Assembly: GCF_016650635.1 (NCBI RefSeq)
Contig: NZ_JAEKFI010000004.1
Span: 434,001-498,000 of the forward strand
Source of the DNA: Pseudomonas sp. TH43
GTDB lineage: Bacteria > Pseudomonadota > Gammaproteobacteria > Pseudomonadales > Pseudomonadaceae
Direction: 5' to 3'
DNA: 64,000 nt
In this document: piece after piece, positions 1 through 9,165 of the stretch
How positions within the stretch are numbered: position 1 is the stretch's first letter
How the letters are laid out: every line of letters begins with the position of its first letter
The notes under the pieces: generated by a model
The model's input: only the letters and a program-made list of their open reading frames with translations
Databases searched by the model: none
What the model was told of the DNA's origin: nothing
Translations under genes and position numbers: made by a program

Positions 1-3000
1 AAGTTGCCGACGCCGTAAGCCAGGCCGATCAGCCCGAGGTAACCGAGCACCGCGCCCCAGCGTTCTTCGGCGGCCAGTGGCATCAGGTCGAGCATGACCG
101 TATAGCCGACGGCGATCACGGCCGCATGCGGGGTGACGATGCGGAATGCTTCGATCAGGCCACGGGTCAGGCGCCGTAGCGGCGAAGGACGGAAGGTCAG
201 GGATTCCGGGTAGCCACTGACTTGCTCGCGGGCCGGCAGGTTGATTGGCGGCGAGCCAAGCCAGGTGTCGCCGTTGGACAATGCGACGTTGTCCGGCGCG
301 GCGGAGTGCACGCCGATCAGTACGTTCTCGGGCAGCACGGTGCCGTCCGGGATGTAGCTGCCATTACCAACAAAACTGCGGTTCGAGATGACGGTCGGTT
401 GCAGGCTCATCCAGCCGCCATCGATGCGCTCGTCGCCGAGCATCACGGCGTCAGCGATGAAGGTTTCATCACCGAGGGTCAGCATGTCCGGGATCACGCC
501 CTGGGCGGTGGATATCTCGGCGTCGCGCCCGACCTTGGCGCCCAGCAGGCGATACCAGAACGGCGCGTACACCGTGGCGTAAATGCCGGACAGGACGTTG
601 AGGCTCGCCTCCTGGATATGGCTGACCAGCCACTTGGCGCAGTAGGTGTTGCTGTGCACCGGGTAGTTGCCGGGCTTGAGCCGGGGTAAAGCAATCCAGC
701 GCAGCGCAGCGGACGCCAGTGCGGTGGCGACGATCAACACGGCGCTGGCCGGCAGCGCGAGGGCGAAGTAACGCGCCAGTTGCAGGAACACGCTGTCGCC
801 TTGCAGCGCTGGCAGAATTTGTTGTTCGTCAAACCAGTCAAGCAGGAAGAAGGTCGGGAACACCGGAAGGAAAAACAGTGTGGCGATCAACAGGATGCCG
901 AAGACAAAGAACACGCGCTCAGCGAATAATCGCGTGGCCGTCACGGCCGGGCGCGGTGCCTGATCCTGAATGTCGAAGCTGCCGATGTCGCGGGCCGGCG
1001 AGCCTTGCCAGATACGCCCGGCCGGTACGTGGTGACCGTCCGCCAGTGCCGATTGACCTTCGAGATGACCGAAGTGACCGACGCTGGTGTTGCCTTCCAT
1101 GATCACGTAGGAACCGATGCAGGCATTGCCTTGCAGGGCAATGCGCCCGAGGTGCAACTGGCCGCGCTCGACGCGGGCGTTTTCGAAGCTGACGCCGTTG
1201 CCGATGCTAACGCCATGGCCTATTTCCAACAGATCCGGGGCACGAAGACCGACACCGCCGATGATCACGTCCTGGCCGACTTTGGCGCCAAGGGCACGCA
1301 ACCACAACGGGTAAAGCGACGAGCCACTCAGCAGGTAAACCGGTGCCGACTCGACCATGCGGTCGGCCGCCCACCAGCGGAAATACGTCAGGCCCCACAG
1401 CGGGTAGGTGCCGGGTTTCAGGCGTCCTCCGATCAACCATTTACCGGCCAGAGCGATGCCGAATTGCAGCACGGTGGCGAGTAGGAAAACTGCGATGGAA
1501 GCGAGGGTCGCGAGCGCTATCGAATCGCCGGGTGCGCCGGTAAGGAAGTGATAGGTGAAGAATGGCGCCAGCCATTGGGTCATACGCAGGCCGACCATCA
1601 CCGGCAGCGCCACCGCTTGCGCCACGCCACAGCGCCAGCGCCGCCAGGCCGACGACGGGGTCCATTGCACCGGCGCTTCTGCCGCTTCCGGGGTTTGCGC
1701 CAACACGGCGGCGATGGCGCCGATACGCCGCTGTTGGTAGATGTCTCGCACGGTGATGTGGGCAAAACGCGGGTCGGCGCGCAACGCCGAGGCCAGGCGT
1801 GCGGCGAAGAACGAGTGGCCGCCAAGGTCGCTGAAAAAGTCGGCGTCACGGCGAATCGGCTGGCCCGGGAATAGCTGCGCCAGCGCGGCGAACAACACGG
1901 TTTCACCCTCGTTTTCCGCGGCATCGGATTCTACGTCGGCGCCGCCGGTATCGGTGCTGAGCGGACGTGCCTTGAGGGCTTTGCGGTCGATTTTGCCGGA
2001 GGTCAGGCGCGGCATGCTGTCGAGCAATTCAAAGCGGCCGGGCACCATGTACGACGGCAGTTTGGCTTGCAGGGCTTTGCGCAATTGGCAGGTAAACGTG
2101 TCGGGCGTGGCGTCGTCGCACACCAGATAGGCGATCAGTTGATCGAGGCCATCCTCGTTGCGCAGTAAAACCGCAACGGTGCCGACGCCGGGTTGCTGCG
2201 CGAGCAGGGCTTCGATCTCGCCCAGTTCAACGCGGAAGCCGCGAATCTTCACCTGATCATCCGCACGGCCGAGGCATTGAACTTGGCCATCGACGTCGAT
2301 CCGCGCCAGGTCGCCAGTGCGGTAGAGACGCGCATCGTGGTAACCGCTGGCCCAGGGGTTGTGCAGGAATTTTTCCGCAGTCAGGTCCGGGCGGCCCAGA
2401 TAGCCATCAGCCAAACCGGGGCCGATGATGCACAGCTCCCCGGTTTCACCGCGTGGCAGCAGGGTCGGCGCTCGACCGTCACCGACCTCGGCCTCATTGG
2501 CAATCACCAGCAAACCGTAGTTAGGCAGGGGCGTGCCGATGGTCACCGGATGGCCGGGCGTCAGCCGCGCGAGGCTCGCCGACACGGTGGCTTCAGTCGG
2601 GCCGTAGGTGTTGAAGATTTGCCGTCCGGGTTTGCTCCAGCGCTCGACCAGCGACTCGGGGCACATTTCGCCGCCGAGGTTGATCAGACGCAAGCCCGGC
2701 ACGTCTTCACTGAACAGCGCCAGCAGGGTCGGCACGGCATGGAGCACGCTGATGCGTTGCTCGTTGAGCAGGCGCGGCAGGACTTCCGGGTCGCCGCTGG
2801 CTTCTTTGGGGCCGATCCACAGCGTGGCGCCGACCAGATAGGCGATCCAGATTTCCTCAAACGACATGTCGAACGCCACCGAAAAACCCTGGTAGATCCG
2901 GTCGCTGGCGCGGATGCCGAGGATCGCGTTCTCGCTGCGCAAGAAGTGGCAAATGCTGCGTTGGGAAATCAGGATACCCTTGGGTTTGCCGGTCGAGCCC

Positions 3001-3542
3001 GAGGTGTAGATCACGTAGGCGGCGTGGTCTGGCAGCGCACCGCAGCGTCGCAGCTGTGGCGAGTTGCATGGCATCAGCAGGGTTTCGGCGGTCCACAGCG
3101 TCAGGCCGGTTTCGGCCAGTGCTGGCGCCAGTTCATCGCAACACACCACACCCACGGCGCTGGCGTCTTCCATGCAGACTTGCAGGCGTTCCACCGGCGT
3201 ATCCTGATCCAGCGGCAACCATGCCGCACCGGCCTTGGCGATGCCTGCCTGCATCACCAGCAACTCGATCCCGCGCGGCAGCCACAGACCAACTATCTGC
3301 CCTGGCTGAACGCCGTCCCGAATCAGTTTTGATGCCACCTGAGCGGCTTGATGGTCGAGTTCCCGATAAGTAAGCCGGCGCTCACCGAAGATTAGAGCAA
3401 TCTGCTCAGGATGCCGACGGGCGCTGGCTTCAAGCAAGTCGGCCAACACTTCCTCGCGTAGCAGTTCAGGTTGAATCGGACCGTACAGAACATCCTCCAA
3501 TCGCTCCGTCTTAGAAGGCTCAAGCATTGTTAAGTTATTCAT
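1..3542 (-). CDS. Pls/PosA-type NRPS-like adenylation enzyme (3' end beyond window)
   Basis: The frame is open from an ATG at 3542 to the left edge, about 1180 codons. An AMP-binding adenylation domain fills roughly residues 25-510, with the core YTSGSTGKPKG near residue 180, TYGPTEAT, a YRTGDL motif and SGKIDRK near residue 515. A carrier domain follows, with LGGHSFFA and its phosphopantetheine serine near residue 577. The rest alternates hydrophobic membrane segments with two stretches of hexapeptide-repeat (left-handed beta-helix) sequence near residues 800-850 and 1010-1080. This order, with no condensation or thioesterase domain, is that of the Pls/PosA family, which includes epsilon-poly-lysine synthetase. 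Aligned by eye to GrsA, the pocket residues read D-M-E-H-I-L-T-V-S. The acidic residue at 239 suggests a cationic amino acid, but this is inference. The product is probably bound to the inner membrane. Confidence 0.9.
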   Translation of the reverse strand, partial: MNNLTMLEPSKTERLEDVLYGPIQPELLREEVLADLLEASARRHPEQIALIFGERRLTYRELDHQAAQVASKLIRDGVQPGQIVGLWLPRGIELLVMQAGIAKAGAAWLPLDQDTPVERLQVCMEDASAVGVVCCDELAPALAETGLTLWTAETLLMPCNSPQLRRCGALPDHAAYVIYTSGSTGKPKGILISQRSICHFLRSENAILGIRASDRIYQGFSVAFDMSFEEIWIAYLVGATLWIGPKEASGDPEVLPRLLNEQRISVLHAVPTLLALFSEDVPGLRLINLGGEMCPESLVERWSKPGRQIFNTYGPTEATVSASLARLTPGHPVTIGTPLPNYGLLVIANEAEVGDGRAPTLLPRGETGELCIIGPGLADGYLGRPDLTAEKFLHNPWASGYHDARLYRTGDLARIDVDGQVQCLGRADDQVKIRGFRVELGEIEALLAQQPGVGTVAVLLRNEDGLDQLIAYLVCDDATPDTFTCQLRKALQAKLPSYMVPGRFELLDSMPRLTSGKIDRKALKARPLSTDTGGADVESDAAENEGETVLFAALAQLFPGQPIRRDADFFSDLGGHSFFAARLASALRADPRFAHITVRDIYQQRRIGAIAAVLAQTPEAAEAPVQWTPSSAWRRWRCGVAQAVALPVMVGLRMTQWLAPFFTYHFLTGAPGDSIALATLASIAVFLLATVLQFGIALAGKWLIGGRLKPGTYPLWGLTYFRWWAADRMVESAPVYLLSGSSLYPLWLRALGAKVGQDVIIGGVGLRAPDLLEIGHGVSIGNGVSFENARVERGQLHLGRIALQGNACIGSYVIMEGNTSVGHFGHLEGQSALADGHHVPAGRIWQGSPARDIGSFDIQDQAPRPAVTATRLFAERVFFVFGILLIATLFFLPVFPTFFLLDWFDEQQILPALQGDSVFLQLARYFALALPASAVLIVATALASAALRWIALPRLKPGNYPVHSNTYCAKWLVSHIQEASLNVLSGIYATVYAPFWYRLLGAKVGRDAEISTAQGVIPDMLTLGDETFIADAVMLGDERIDGGWMSLQPTVISNRSFVGNGSYIPDGTVLPENVLIGVHSAAPDNVALSNGDTWLGSPPINLPAREQVSGYPESLTFRPSPLRRLTRGLIEAFRIVTPHAAVIAVGYTVMLDLMPLAAEERWGAVLGYLGLIGLAYGVGN

Positions 3543-4138
3543 GAAGTAGTTTTCGCTGTGTTTAAAAAAGTAAAAGCCGAGTGGCCCTGAGTTAATTAAG
3601 TGTTTGTTGGAGCATGCTGGCTCGCAAAGTCAAAAAGTCAGCATTTATCGACGCTCACTATGTTGCGATCTTCGGAACGGCCCGCTCCCACAGCTAAACG
3701 TTGCGAGGTTTAGGCATCTTGCATGAGGTATATCTGGATCTTTTATTCAAGTACGTCTGGACGACTTTATGTTGCAGCAGCAAAGCCAAGAGGTAGAACT
3801 TGCCCCATTCAAACTAGCGGCAAAGATATTCTGCCGTTCGTGCATAGACGCAGTCATATATCAGAAACTTTATTTGGTTCGTATCAGACATATTCGTGCT
3901 TGGCGTTGGCAAGTTACGCCCCCCATTTGGCAACAGGAGATTCTGGTTAGCCCGCAACATAACGCCACTTGATCTCGCTGCACTCAATCCGCGATCAAGT
4001 TTTATAATCTCTGGCTGGTTAATTAATTTTCATGGCGCAATGTTGACCAGACGAATGATTGATCAGACAGGTTTTTAAGTGAAGCAGAATTAAGTATGTT
4101 TCAGTTGCCATTAAAAATACTTAATGAGAGTCACCGAT
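3543..4138. other. 596-bp gene-poor, AT-richer region
   Basis: No convincing gene is present. The stretch around 3720-4110 is clearly richer in A and T than the rest of the window. Short open frames here have no recognisable protein features. A fragment near 3676-3695 resembles half of a REP palindrome. The promoter of the Pls/PosA-type gene must lie in the left part. The base composition and the adjoining pseudogene suggest acquired or decaying DNA. Confidence 0.5.
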
Positions 4139-4335
4139 ATGGAGCTCGATGCAGAGCAGATGCAGGCGTTTCTGAGCGTCGTCAGGGGCGCCAGCATTCG
4201 AAAATGCAGCGACCAGTATTTACCCCTTCAGCGGTTCGGCAACGTATACACGCGCTGGAAGTTCGTGTTGGCCGTTCAGTCATTGTGCGGGGTGGCTTCA
4301 GCTTGCCCCGCCTCGCCTTTGGGCTGCACTTGTGA
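4139..4335 (+). pseudogene. Remnant of an ArgP/IciA-like LysR-type regulator
   Basis: An ATG at 4139 opens a frame reading MELDAEQMQAFLSVVRGAS, like the N-terminal helix of ArgP-type LysR regulators. From about 4222 the homology continues in another frame as TPSAVRQRIHALEVRVG and then RSVIVRGG, which is the recognition helix and wing of the family. About one base must have been lost near 4215-4222. Further down, fragments of the expected continuation alternate between frames and nothing remains of the effector domain. The intact gene would be about 300 codons, so this is a frameshifted and truncated remnant. No lysE/argO-like exporter lies beside it. Confidence 0.6.
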
Positions 4336-4449
4336 ATCTCTCGCCGTATAATCACGCGCTCCTGAAAACAGTCCCACACGTCTCGCTCTCACGCTGACTG
4401 CATCCACGTTTTCGACACGCATACTGAAGGGCATCGCTAAAGGCACACC

Positions 4450-4779
4450 ATGGAAACCTCTCTGGAAACAGTCGCCCTTTTCTCCCTCAAGCTCGCCTAC
4501 GAGGAAGAAGGCCTGAGCCCGATCCTGCGCGATGACATGGTCATGGGTGACTACCAGCGGGACATTTTCGAGTTGTTGGTGCGCCGGCGTGATGTGGAGA
4601 CCATTCAGTTAAAAGTGAATGAATGCCTGGGACTGGCGCTGGACGCCTTGGGCGGTGTCGAGAAACCGCTCGGGCGTGAGTTGCACAAGCTGTCGGCGGA
4701 CTTCAGCCAGGCGCAGTCGCTGGAGCAGCTTGATCAGCCGCTGCTCGCGCTCAAGGGTTATCTGAAGGACATTCTGTAA
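4450..4779 (+). CDS. Hypothetical protein, 109 aa
   Basis: I do not recognise this protein. It is acidic, has no signal peptide or membrane segment, and looks largely helical (leucine-, glutamate- and aspartate-rich). It contains a conserved-looking segment around residues 28-45 (DDMVMGDYQRDIFELLV). The ATG at 4450 has an AAAGG stretch about 7 bases upstream. The composition matches ordinary Pseudomonas coding sequence, unlike the AT-rich DNA to its left. It is transcribed in the same direction as the next gene but 195 bp away, so joint transcription is not assured. Confidence 0.7.
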   Translation: METSLETVALFSLKLAYEEEGLSPILRDDMVMGDYQRDIFELLVRRRDVETIQLKVNECLGLALDALGGVEKPLGRELHKLSADFSQAQSLEQLDQPLLALKGYLKDIL

Positions 4780-4974
4780 TTCAGCGCGCCGCGCGCCCTT
4801 ATCTATCCATCCTCTGGTTGAAGAAAAATCCCGCCCCCATCGCTCTTCTCCACCGTTTGACACCGATGAAGTGAGTGGCGCGACGCTACTATTTTGTTAT
4901 CTTGCCGTCCGTCTACAGCGCGCCTCATCAATGCGCGCTGTCTCAGGATTTTTGCAGGTAAAGGAAAGGATCGA

Positions 4975-5775
4975 ATGGCGTTTCTGTGTCTACTCGCATT
5001 TCTGGCGACATGGGGTTTAATGTGGCGCTGGGTGGTGAAGAACCGCGGCAACTGGAATCTGTTTTTCGGCAACGTTCTCGGTGCCGGGGCGGGGTTTATT
5101 GTCGGCGTGGTGGTGTTTTCGATCACGCTGTCACTGTTTGCACCGGATCTGAAAACTGCAAAAAAGCAGGTTCAGGAAACGGCAACTCAAGCGGTCGCGC
5201 CTGCTGCGATGATGCCTGAATCCGAGCCCGAGACTGTTCCTGCGCCGGCCCCGGTCGCCGTCGCGCCGCCGGCACCGGCACCTGCACCTGCACCTGCACC
5301 TGCACCTGCACCTGCACCGGACAATTTTCCGGCCTTCGTTGTCGGTAAACCACAGAATGAGCCTTCGCCACCCGAGTCCGCGCTCCTGCCAAACTACAGC
5401 AATCGCCTGACCAACACGGTATCCGAGAAGCAGGTTGCAGACGCGCTCGGCCAGGACTTCGCTGCCCTGCGCGCAACCCTCGGCAAAGATCCGAATGCCG
5501 ATAAATCCTTGATGGCGGCGGTGATGTGCGCGCCGTTCATTCACAGTGCCATGCGCTTCCCGGCGGCGACGCTGATTGCTCCGCAAGTCAGCAACAAAAG
5601 CCAGCGCTTCAAGGATCAGGTCTACACGATCAGCAACACCGTCACTGCCCGCAACATGCTTGGCGACGATGTGAGTTATCGCTACACCTGCTCAGTGCAA
5701 CCAGTACCGGGCAGCGCTGGCGAAAATGCCGAATGGCGACTGCTCGATCTGAAGTTGAAGAAGAGCCAATCTTAA
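4975..5775 (+). CDS. Inner-membrane-anchored protein with Pro-Ala linker, 266 aa
   Basis: The ATG at 4975 follows a strong AAGGAAAGG ribosome site, so I prefer it to upstream in-frame codons. Two hydrophobic segments near residues 1-18 and 31-54 anchor the protein. Next comes a proline-alanine-rich linker, including a run of about eight Pro-Ala pairs near residues 99-114 encoded by a hexanucleotide repeat. A globular C-terminal domain of about 150 residues with two cysteines follows (MCAPFIHSAMRFPAATL and RYTCSVQP). The design is a membrane anchor, an extended spacer and a probably periplasmic domain. I do not recognise the C-terminal domain. The next gene is co-directional, 72 bp away. Confidence 0.75.
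   Translation: MAFLCLLAFLATWGLMWRWVVKNRGNWNLFFGNVLGAGAGFIVGVVVFSITLSLFAPDLKTAKKQVQETATQAVAPAAMMPESEPETVPAPAPVAVAPPAPAPAPAPAPAPAPAPDNFPAFVVGKPQNEPSPPESALLPNYSNRLTNTVSEKQVADALGQDFAALRATLGKDPNADKSLMAAVMCAPFIHSAMRFPAATLIAPQVSNKSQRFKDQVYTISNTVTARNMLGDDVSYRYTCSVQPVPGSAGENAEWRLLDLKLKKSQS
5269..5316 (+). repeat. Hexanucleotide tandem repeat (CCKGCA)8 inside a coding region
   Basis: Two CCGGCA units followed by six perfect CCTGCA units encode alternating Pro-Ala in the linker of the membrane protein. The unit length is a multiple of three, so gain or loss of copies would change linker length without shifting frame. Confidence 0.9.
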
Positions 5776-5847
5776 GTCTCGCTTAAGGGTTAAAGGCGCC
5801 GGCTGCGCTATCATCGCCGGCCTGTGCGCCTTGAGCTTTGCCTGCGA

Positions 5848-7767
5848 ATGCCTCCAACACCTGATGACCTGATCCCGCTGCCAGCCGTTTTGGCCGGTCC
5901 GCTGTTGCGACGGCTGGAACCGACGCGACTGGTGTTGTGGCTGGTGGGTACACGCCAACTGTCACTGACTTTGCGCCTGCACGATGTAGGAGATATTCCT
6001 CTCGGTGCCGAGCAATGTACGGTCATTCCTGTAGGCCGTCGGGCATTCATTCACCTCATTGAGGTCACCCTGCAAAGCGCCCTGCCCTGCGACACGCGTA
6101 TCGACTATGACCTGCTGATTGACGGCATCAGTGGGATCGCTGAGTGGGCACCACATCTGCTGTATGGCGATGCGAAGTGCCCGAACTTCGTTCTGCGTTC
6201 GCGGATTGATCAACTGCTACATGGCTCCTGCCGCAAGCCGCATCACCCGGCGGCGGACGGTTTGCTCTGCGTCGATCAACTGTTGGCAACCGAAACCGAT
6301 CCGCAACAACGCCCGGCCCTGTTGATGATGAGCGGCGATCAGGTGTACGCCGACGACGTTGCCGGGCCGATGCTGAGGGCGATTCATGCCTTGATCGAGC
6401 GTCTGGGCCTGTTCGACGAACACCTCGAAGGTGCCGTTGTCAGTGACAGCGCCAAGCTCTACGAACACCCTGCCAGTTACTACCACCGTGCGGATTTGTT
6501 ACCCGCGCTGGAAGGCAACGAGACATTGCGCGAGCGATTTTTCGGCGGTGCGCGTAAGCCGATTTTCACCAGCAGTAATGCCGATAACCACCTGGTGACT
6601 TTGGCCGAAGTCATGGCGATGTACTTGCTGGTTTGGTCGCCGGTTGCCTGGGCACTGATCAATCCGCAAGCCCCTGCGCTGACGCCCGAACGACGTCAGC
6701 GCTATGCCCTCGAACAGACGCGGATCGACGGTTTCAAGGCTGGCCTGGGCAACGTCGCTCGAGCACTGGCGCATCTGCCGAGCCTGATGATTTTCGACGA
6801 TCACGACATCACCGACGACTGGAACCTGTCCGCGCAATGGGAGGAAACGGCCTACGGCCATCCGTTCTCCAAACGCATCATTGGCAACGCGTTGATCGCT
6901 TACATGTTGTGTCAGGGCTGGGGCAATAACCCGGACGCCTTCAAGGGGCTGCTGGAGAAAACTCTGGGATTGAGCACCAGCGGCGATGACCAATACCTCG
7001 ACAGCCCGCTGCAAGACGATCTGATTGACGACCTGCTGCGCTTTCAACATTGGCATTTCGTACTGCCGACGAGTCCGGCGTTGGTGATCATCGATACCCG
7101 CACCCGGCGCTGGCGCAGTGAAATGGCGCTCAAGCAACCTTCCGGCCTGCTCGACTGGGAGGCCTTGAGCGAACTGCAACAGGAGCTGCTCGATCACCCG
7201 TCGGCGATCATCGTTTCGCCAGCGCCGATCTTCGGCGTGAAGCTGATTGAAACCGTGCAGAAAGTCTTCAGTTGGTGCGGATATCCACTGCTGGTCGACG
7301 CGGAAAACTGGATGGCCCATCGCGGCGCGGCACAGGTAATCCTTAACATTTTCCGCCACTCGCGCACACCGGGTAATTACGTGGTGCTGTCCGGCGATGT
7401 GCATTATTCCTTCGTCTACGAAGTACTTATCCGACACCGCAAGGCCGGACCACGGATCTGGCAGATCACCAGCAGCGGCATCAAGAACGAGTTTCCAAAA
7501 ACCCTGCTGGAATGGTTCGACCGCCTCAACCGCTGGCTTTACTCGCCGCGCTCACCGCTGAACTGGTTTACCAAACGCAGGCTGATGCGCATCGTGCCGT
7601 ACACGCCGGAACACGCGGAAGCGGGTGAACGGTTGTGGAATTCGGCGGGAATCGGCCAGGTGTTTTTCAATGAGCAGGGGCAGCCGCGGGAAATCATTCA
7701 GCACAATTCGAATGGCGCGGAGAAAACGCGGATGCGGGCGCCGGATCTGACGGATTATCCGGACTGA
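5848..7767 (+). CDS. PhoD-like metallophosphohydrolase, 639 aa
   Basis: The protein has the metal-binding blocks of the PhoD/alkaline phosphatase D superfamily: MSGDQVYADD near residue 165, IFDDHDITDDW near residue 315, and LSGDVHYSF near residue 515. These supply Asp, His and Asn ligands for a dinuclear metal centre in a phosphodiesterase or phosphatase fold. There is no signal peptide or Tat motif, unlike secreted PhoD enzymes, so the protein is probably cytoplasmic. The ATG at 5848 is chosen because homologues I recall begin near the LAGPLLRRLEPTRLVLWL segment; a GTG at 5824 is also in frame. The substrate cannot be told from sequence. Confidence 0.8.
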   Translation: MPPTPDDLIPLPAVLAGPLLRRLEPTRLVLWLVGTRQLSLTLRLHDVGDIPLGAEQCTVIPVGRRAFIHLIEVTLQSALPCDTRIDYDLLIDGISGIAEWAPHLLYGDAKCPNFVLRSRIDQLLHGSCRKPHHPAADGLLCVDQLLATETDPQQRPALLMMSGDQVYADDVAGPMLRAIHALIERLGLFDEHLEGAVVSDSAKLYEHPASYYHRADLLPALEGNETLRERFFGGARKPIFTSSNADNHLVTLAEVMAMYLLVWSPVAWALINPQAPALTPERRQRYALEQTRIDGFKAGLGNVARALAHLPSLMIFDDHDITDDWNLSAQWEETAYGHPFSKRIIGNALIAYMLCQGWGNNPDAFKGLLEKTLGLSTSGDDQYLDSPLQDDLIDDLLRFQHWHFVLPTSPALVIIDTRTRRWRSEMALKQPSGLLDWEALSELQQELLDHPSAIIVSPAPIFGVKLIETVQKVFSWCGYPLLVDAENWMAHRGAAQVILNIFRHSRTPGNYVVLSGDVHYSFVYEVLIRHRKAGPRIWQITSSGIKNEFPKTLLEWFDRLNRWLYSPRSPLNWFTKRRLMRIVPYTPEHAEAGERLWNSAGIGQVFFNEQGQPREIIQHNSNGAEKTRMRAPDLTDYPD

Positions 7768-7782
7768 CGCGCACCCTTCCAA

Positions 7783-7872
7783 TGTAAGAGCGAGCCTGCT
7801 CGCGATTACGGTAGGCCATTCAAAACGTACAACGCCTGATACACCGCTATCGCGAGCAGGCTCACTCCTACA
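7783..7872. repeat. REP doublet (REPIN), GAGCCTGCTCGCGAT type
   Basis: Two REP palindromes in opposite orientation, GAGCGAGCCTGCTCGCGAT at the left and ATCGCGAGCAGGCTCACTC at the right, flank a 42-bp spacer. It lies between convergent genes and would form a long cruciform or RNA hairpin. The same family recurs at 33341-33408. Confidence 0.9.
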
Positions 7873-7890
7873 GGGGGTTTCGGCTGCGCG

Positions 7891-9063
7891 TCAGTCCGCA
7901 GACACCGCCCGTCCCACACCTCGAGCAATCATCTCCACCTCACGCTCATCAATCGTCAGCGGTGGCAGCAGCCGTATCGTCTTGCCACGCGTGACGTTGA
8001 TCAGTAATCCATGATCGCGCGCGGCGATCAGCGTCAGGTCACGCACCGGCTGTTTCAGCTCGATACCGATCATCAAGCCCTGGCCGCGAATCGCCAGCAC
8101 ATTGGGGTTGTCCGCCAGTTCTGCGCGTAACCGCGCCAACAGACGCTCACCCTGCAACCGCGCATTTTCCAGCAATCCTTGTTCTTCGATGATATCCAGC
8201 ACCGTGCAACCCACTCGACAGGCCAGCGGATTGCCGCCGAACGTGCTGCCATGGCTGCCGGGCGTGAACAGATCCGCCGCCCTGCCCCGCGCCAGGCACG
8301 CGCCGATCGGCACGCCATTGCCCAGTCCTTTGGCCAGGGTCATGACGTCGGGAACGATGCCTTCGTGCTGGAACGCGAACCAATGGCCGGTGCGGCCGAT
8401 GCCCGTCTGAATCTCATCGAGCATCAGCATCCAGGCGTGGCGATCGCACATTGCACGAAGCGCTTTCAAATAGCCGGGCGGCGCCAACTGCACGCCGCTT
8501 TCGCCCTGAATCGGCTCGACCAGAATCGCCACAATTCGCTCGCCATGTTTGCGCTGCACCTGTTCCAGCGCAGCGAGATCACCGAATGGTACTTTGACGA
8601 AATCACCCGGCAATTGGTTGAAACCCAAGCGTACCGCCGGGCCATCGCTGGCCGACAACGTACCCAATGTGCGGCCATGAAAGGCGTTGGCCATTACCAC
8701 CACCAACGGCTGTTCAATGCCTTTGCGCCAACCGTACAACCGCGCCAGCTTCAGCGCCGTCTCATTGGCCTCGGCACCGGAGTTGTTGAAAAACGCACGC
8801 GCCATCCCGGACAGTTCAGTCAGCCGTTTTGCCAGCTGTTGCTGCCAGTCGATGCTGTACAGATTGGAGGTATGCAGCAGCAACCCCGCCTGCTCGCTGA
8901 TCGCCGAAACAATCTTCGGATGCGAGTGGCCGACGTTGGTCACCGCCACGCCGGCAACCGCATCCAGATACTCGCGACCGGCCTGATCCCACAGTCGGGT
9001 GCCCAGGCCTCTGGTGAAACTCAAGGCCAGCGGTTGGTAGGTGTTCATCAGGGCGGCGGTCAT
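7891..9063 (-). CDS. argD: Acetylornithine aminotransferase-type class III transaminase
   Basis: This 390-residue protein is a pyridoxal-phosphate class III aminotransferase of the ArgD/AstC group. Visible features are NNSGAEANETALKLAR near residue 93, LDEIQTGIGRTG at 215-226 with the PLP-contacting Asp, and the Schiff-base lysine K245 in TLAKGLGNG. Length and motifs fit N-acetylornithine or succinylornithine transaminase, which acts in arginine synthesis or breakdown in the cytoplasm. Pseudomonads have several paralogues, so argD rather than aruC or another omega-transaminase is not certain. No other arg gene is next to it. The gene is divergent from a LysR regulator, which may control it. 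Confidence 0.8.
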   Translation of the reverse strand: MTAALMNTYQPLALSFTRGLGTRLWDQAGREYLDAVAGVAVTNVGHSHPKIVSAISEQAGLLLHTSNLYSIDWQQQLAKRLTELSGMARAFFNNSGAEANETALKLARLYGWRKGIEQPLVVVMANAFHGRTLGTLSASDGPAVRLGFNQLPGDFVKVPFGDLAALEQVQRKHGERIVAILVEPIQGESGVQLAPPGYLKALRAMCDRHAWMLMLDEIQTGIGRTGHWFAFQHEGIVPDVMTLAKGLGNGVPIGACLARGRAADLFTPGSHGSTFGGNPLACRVGCTVLDIIEEQGLLENARLQGERLLARLRAELADNPNVLAIRGQGLMIGIELKQPVRDLTLIAARDHGLLINVTRGKTIRLLPPLTIDEREVEMIARGVGRAVSAD

Positions 9064-9165
9064 GACTTCAAGCTCCAGTGCAGGTCAGTGTGTTGGCAGT
9101 ATGGTTAGCCACTCGAACTGGATAAACTCAGTAAAACTTCGATCATTTAAAAGCAGGGCTTGATA

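Noticed and set aside
2193..3332. 379-codon open frame on the plus strand
   Set aside because: It is antisense to the adenylation domain of the Pls/PosA-type gene, whose motifs are unmistakable.
3723..4078. Overlapping short plus-strand frames in the AT-rich region
   Set aside because: Several frames compete with no ribosome sites or protein features; composition is unlike coding DNA of this genome.
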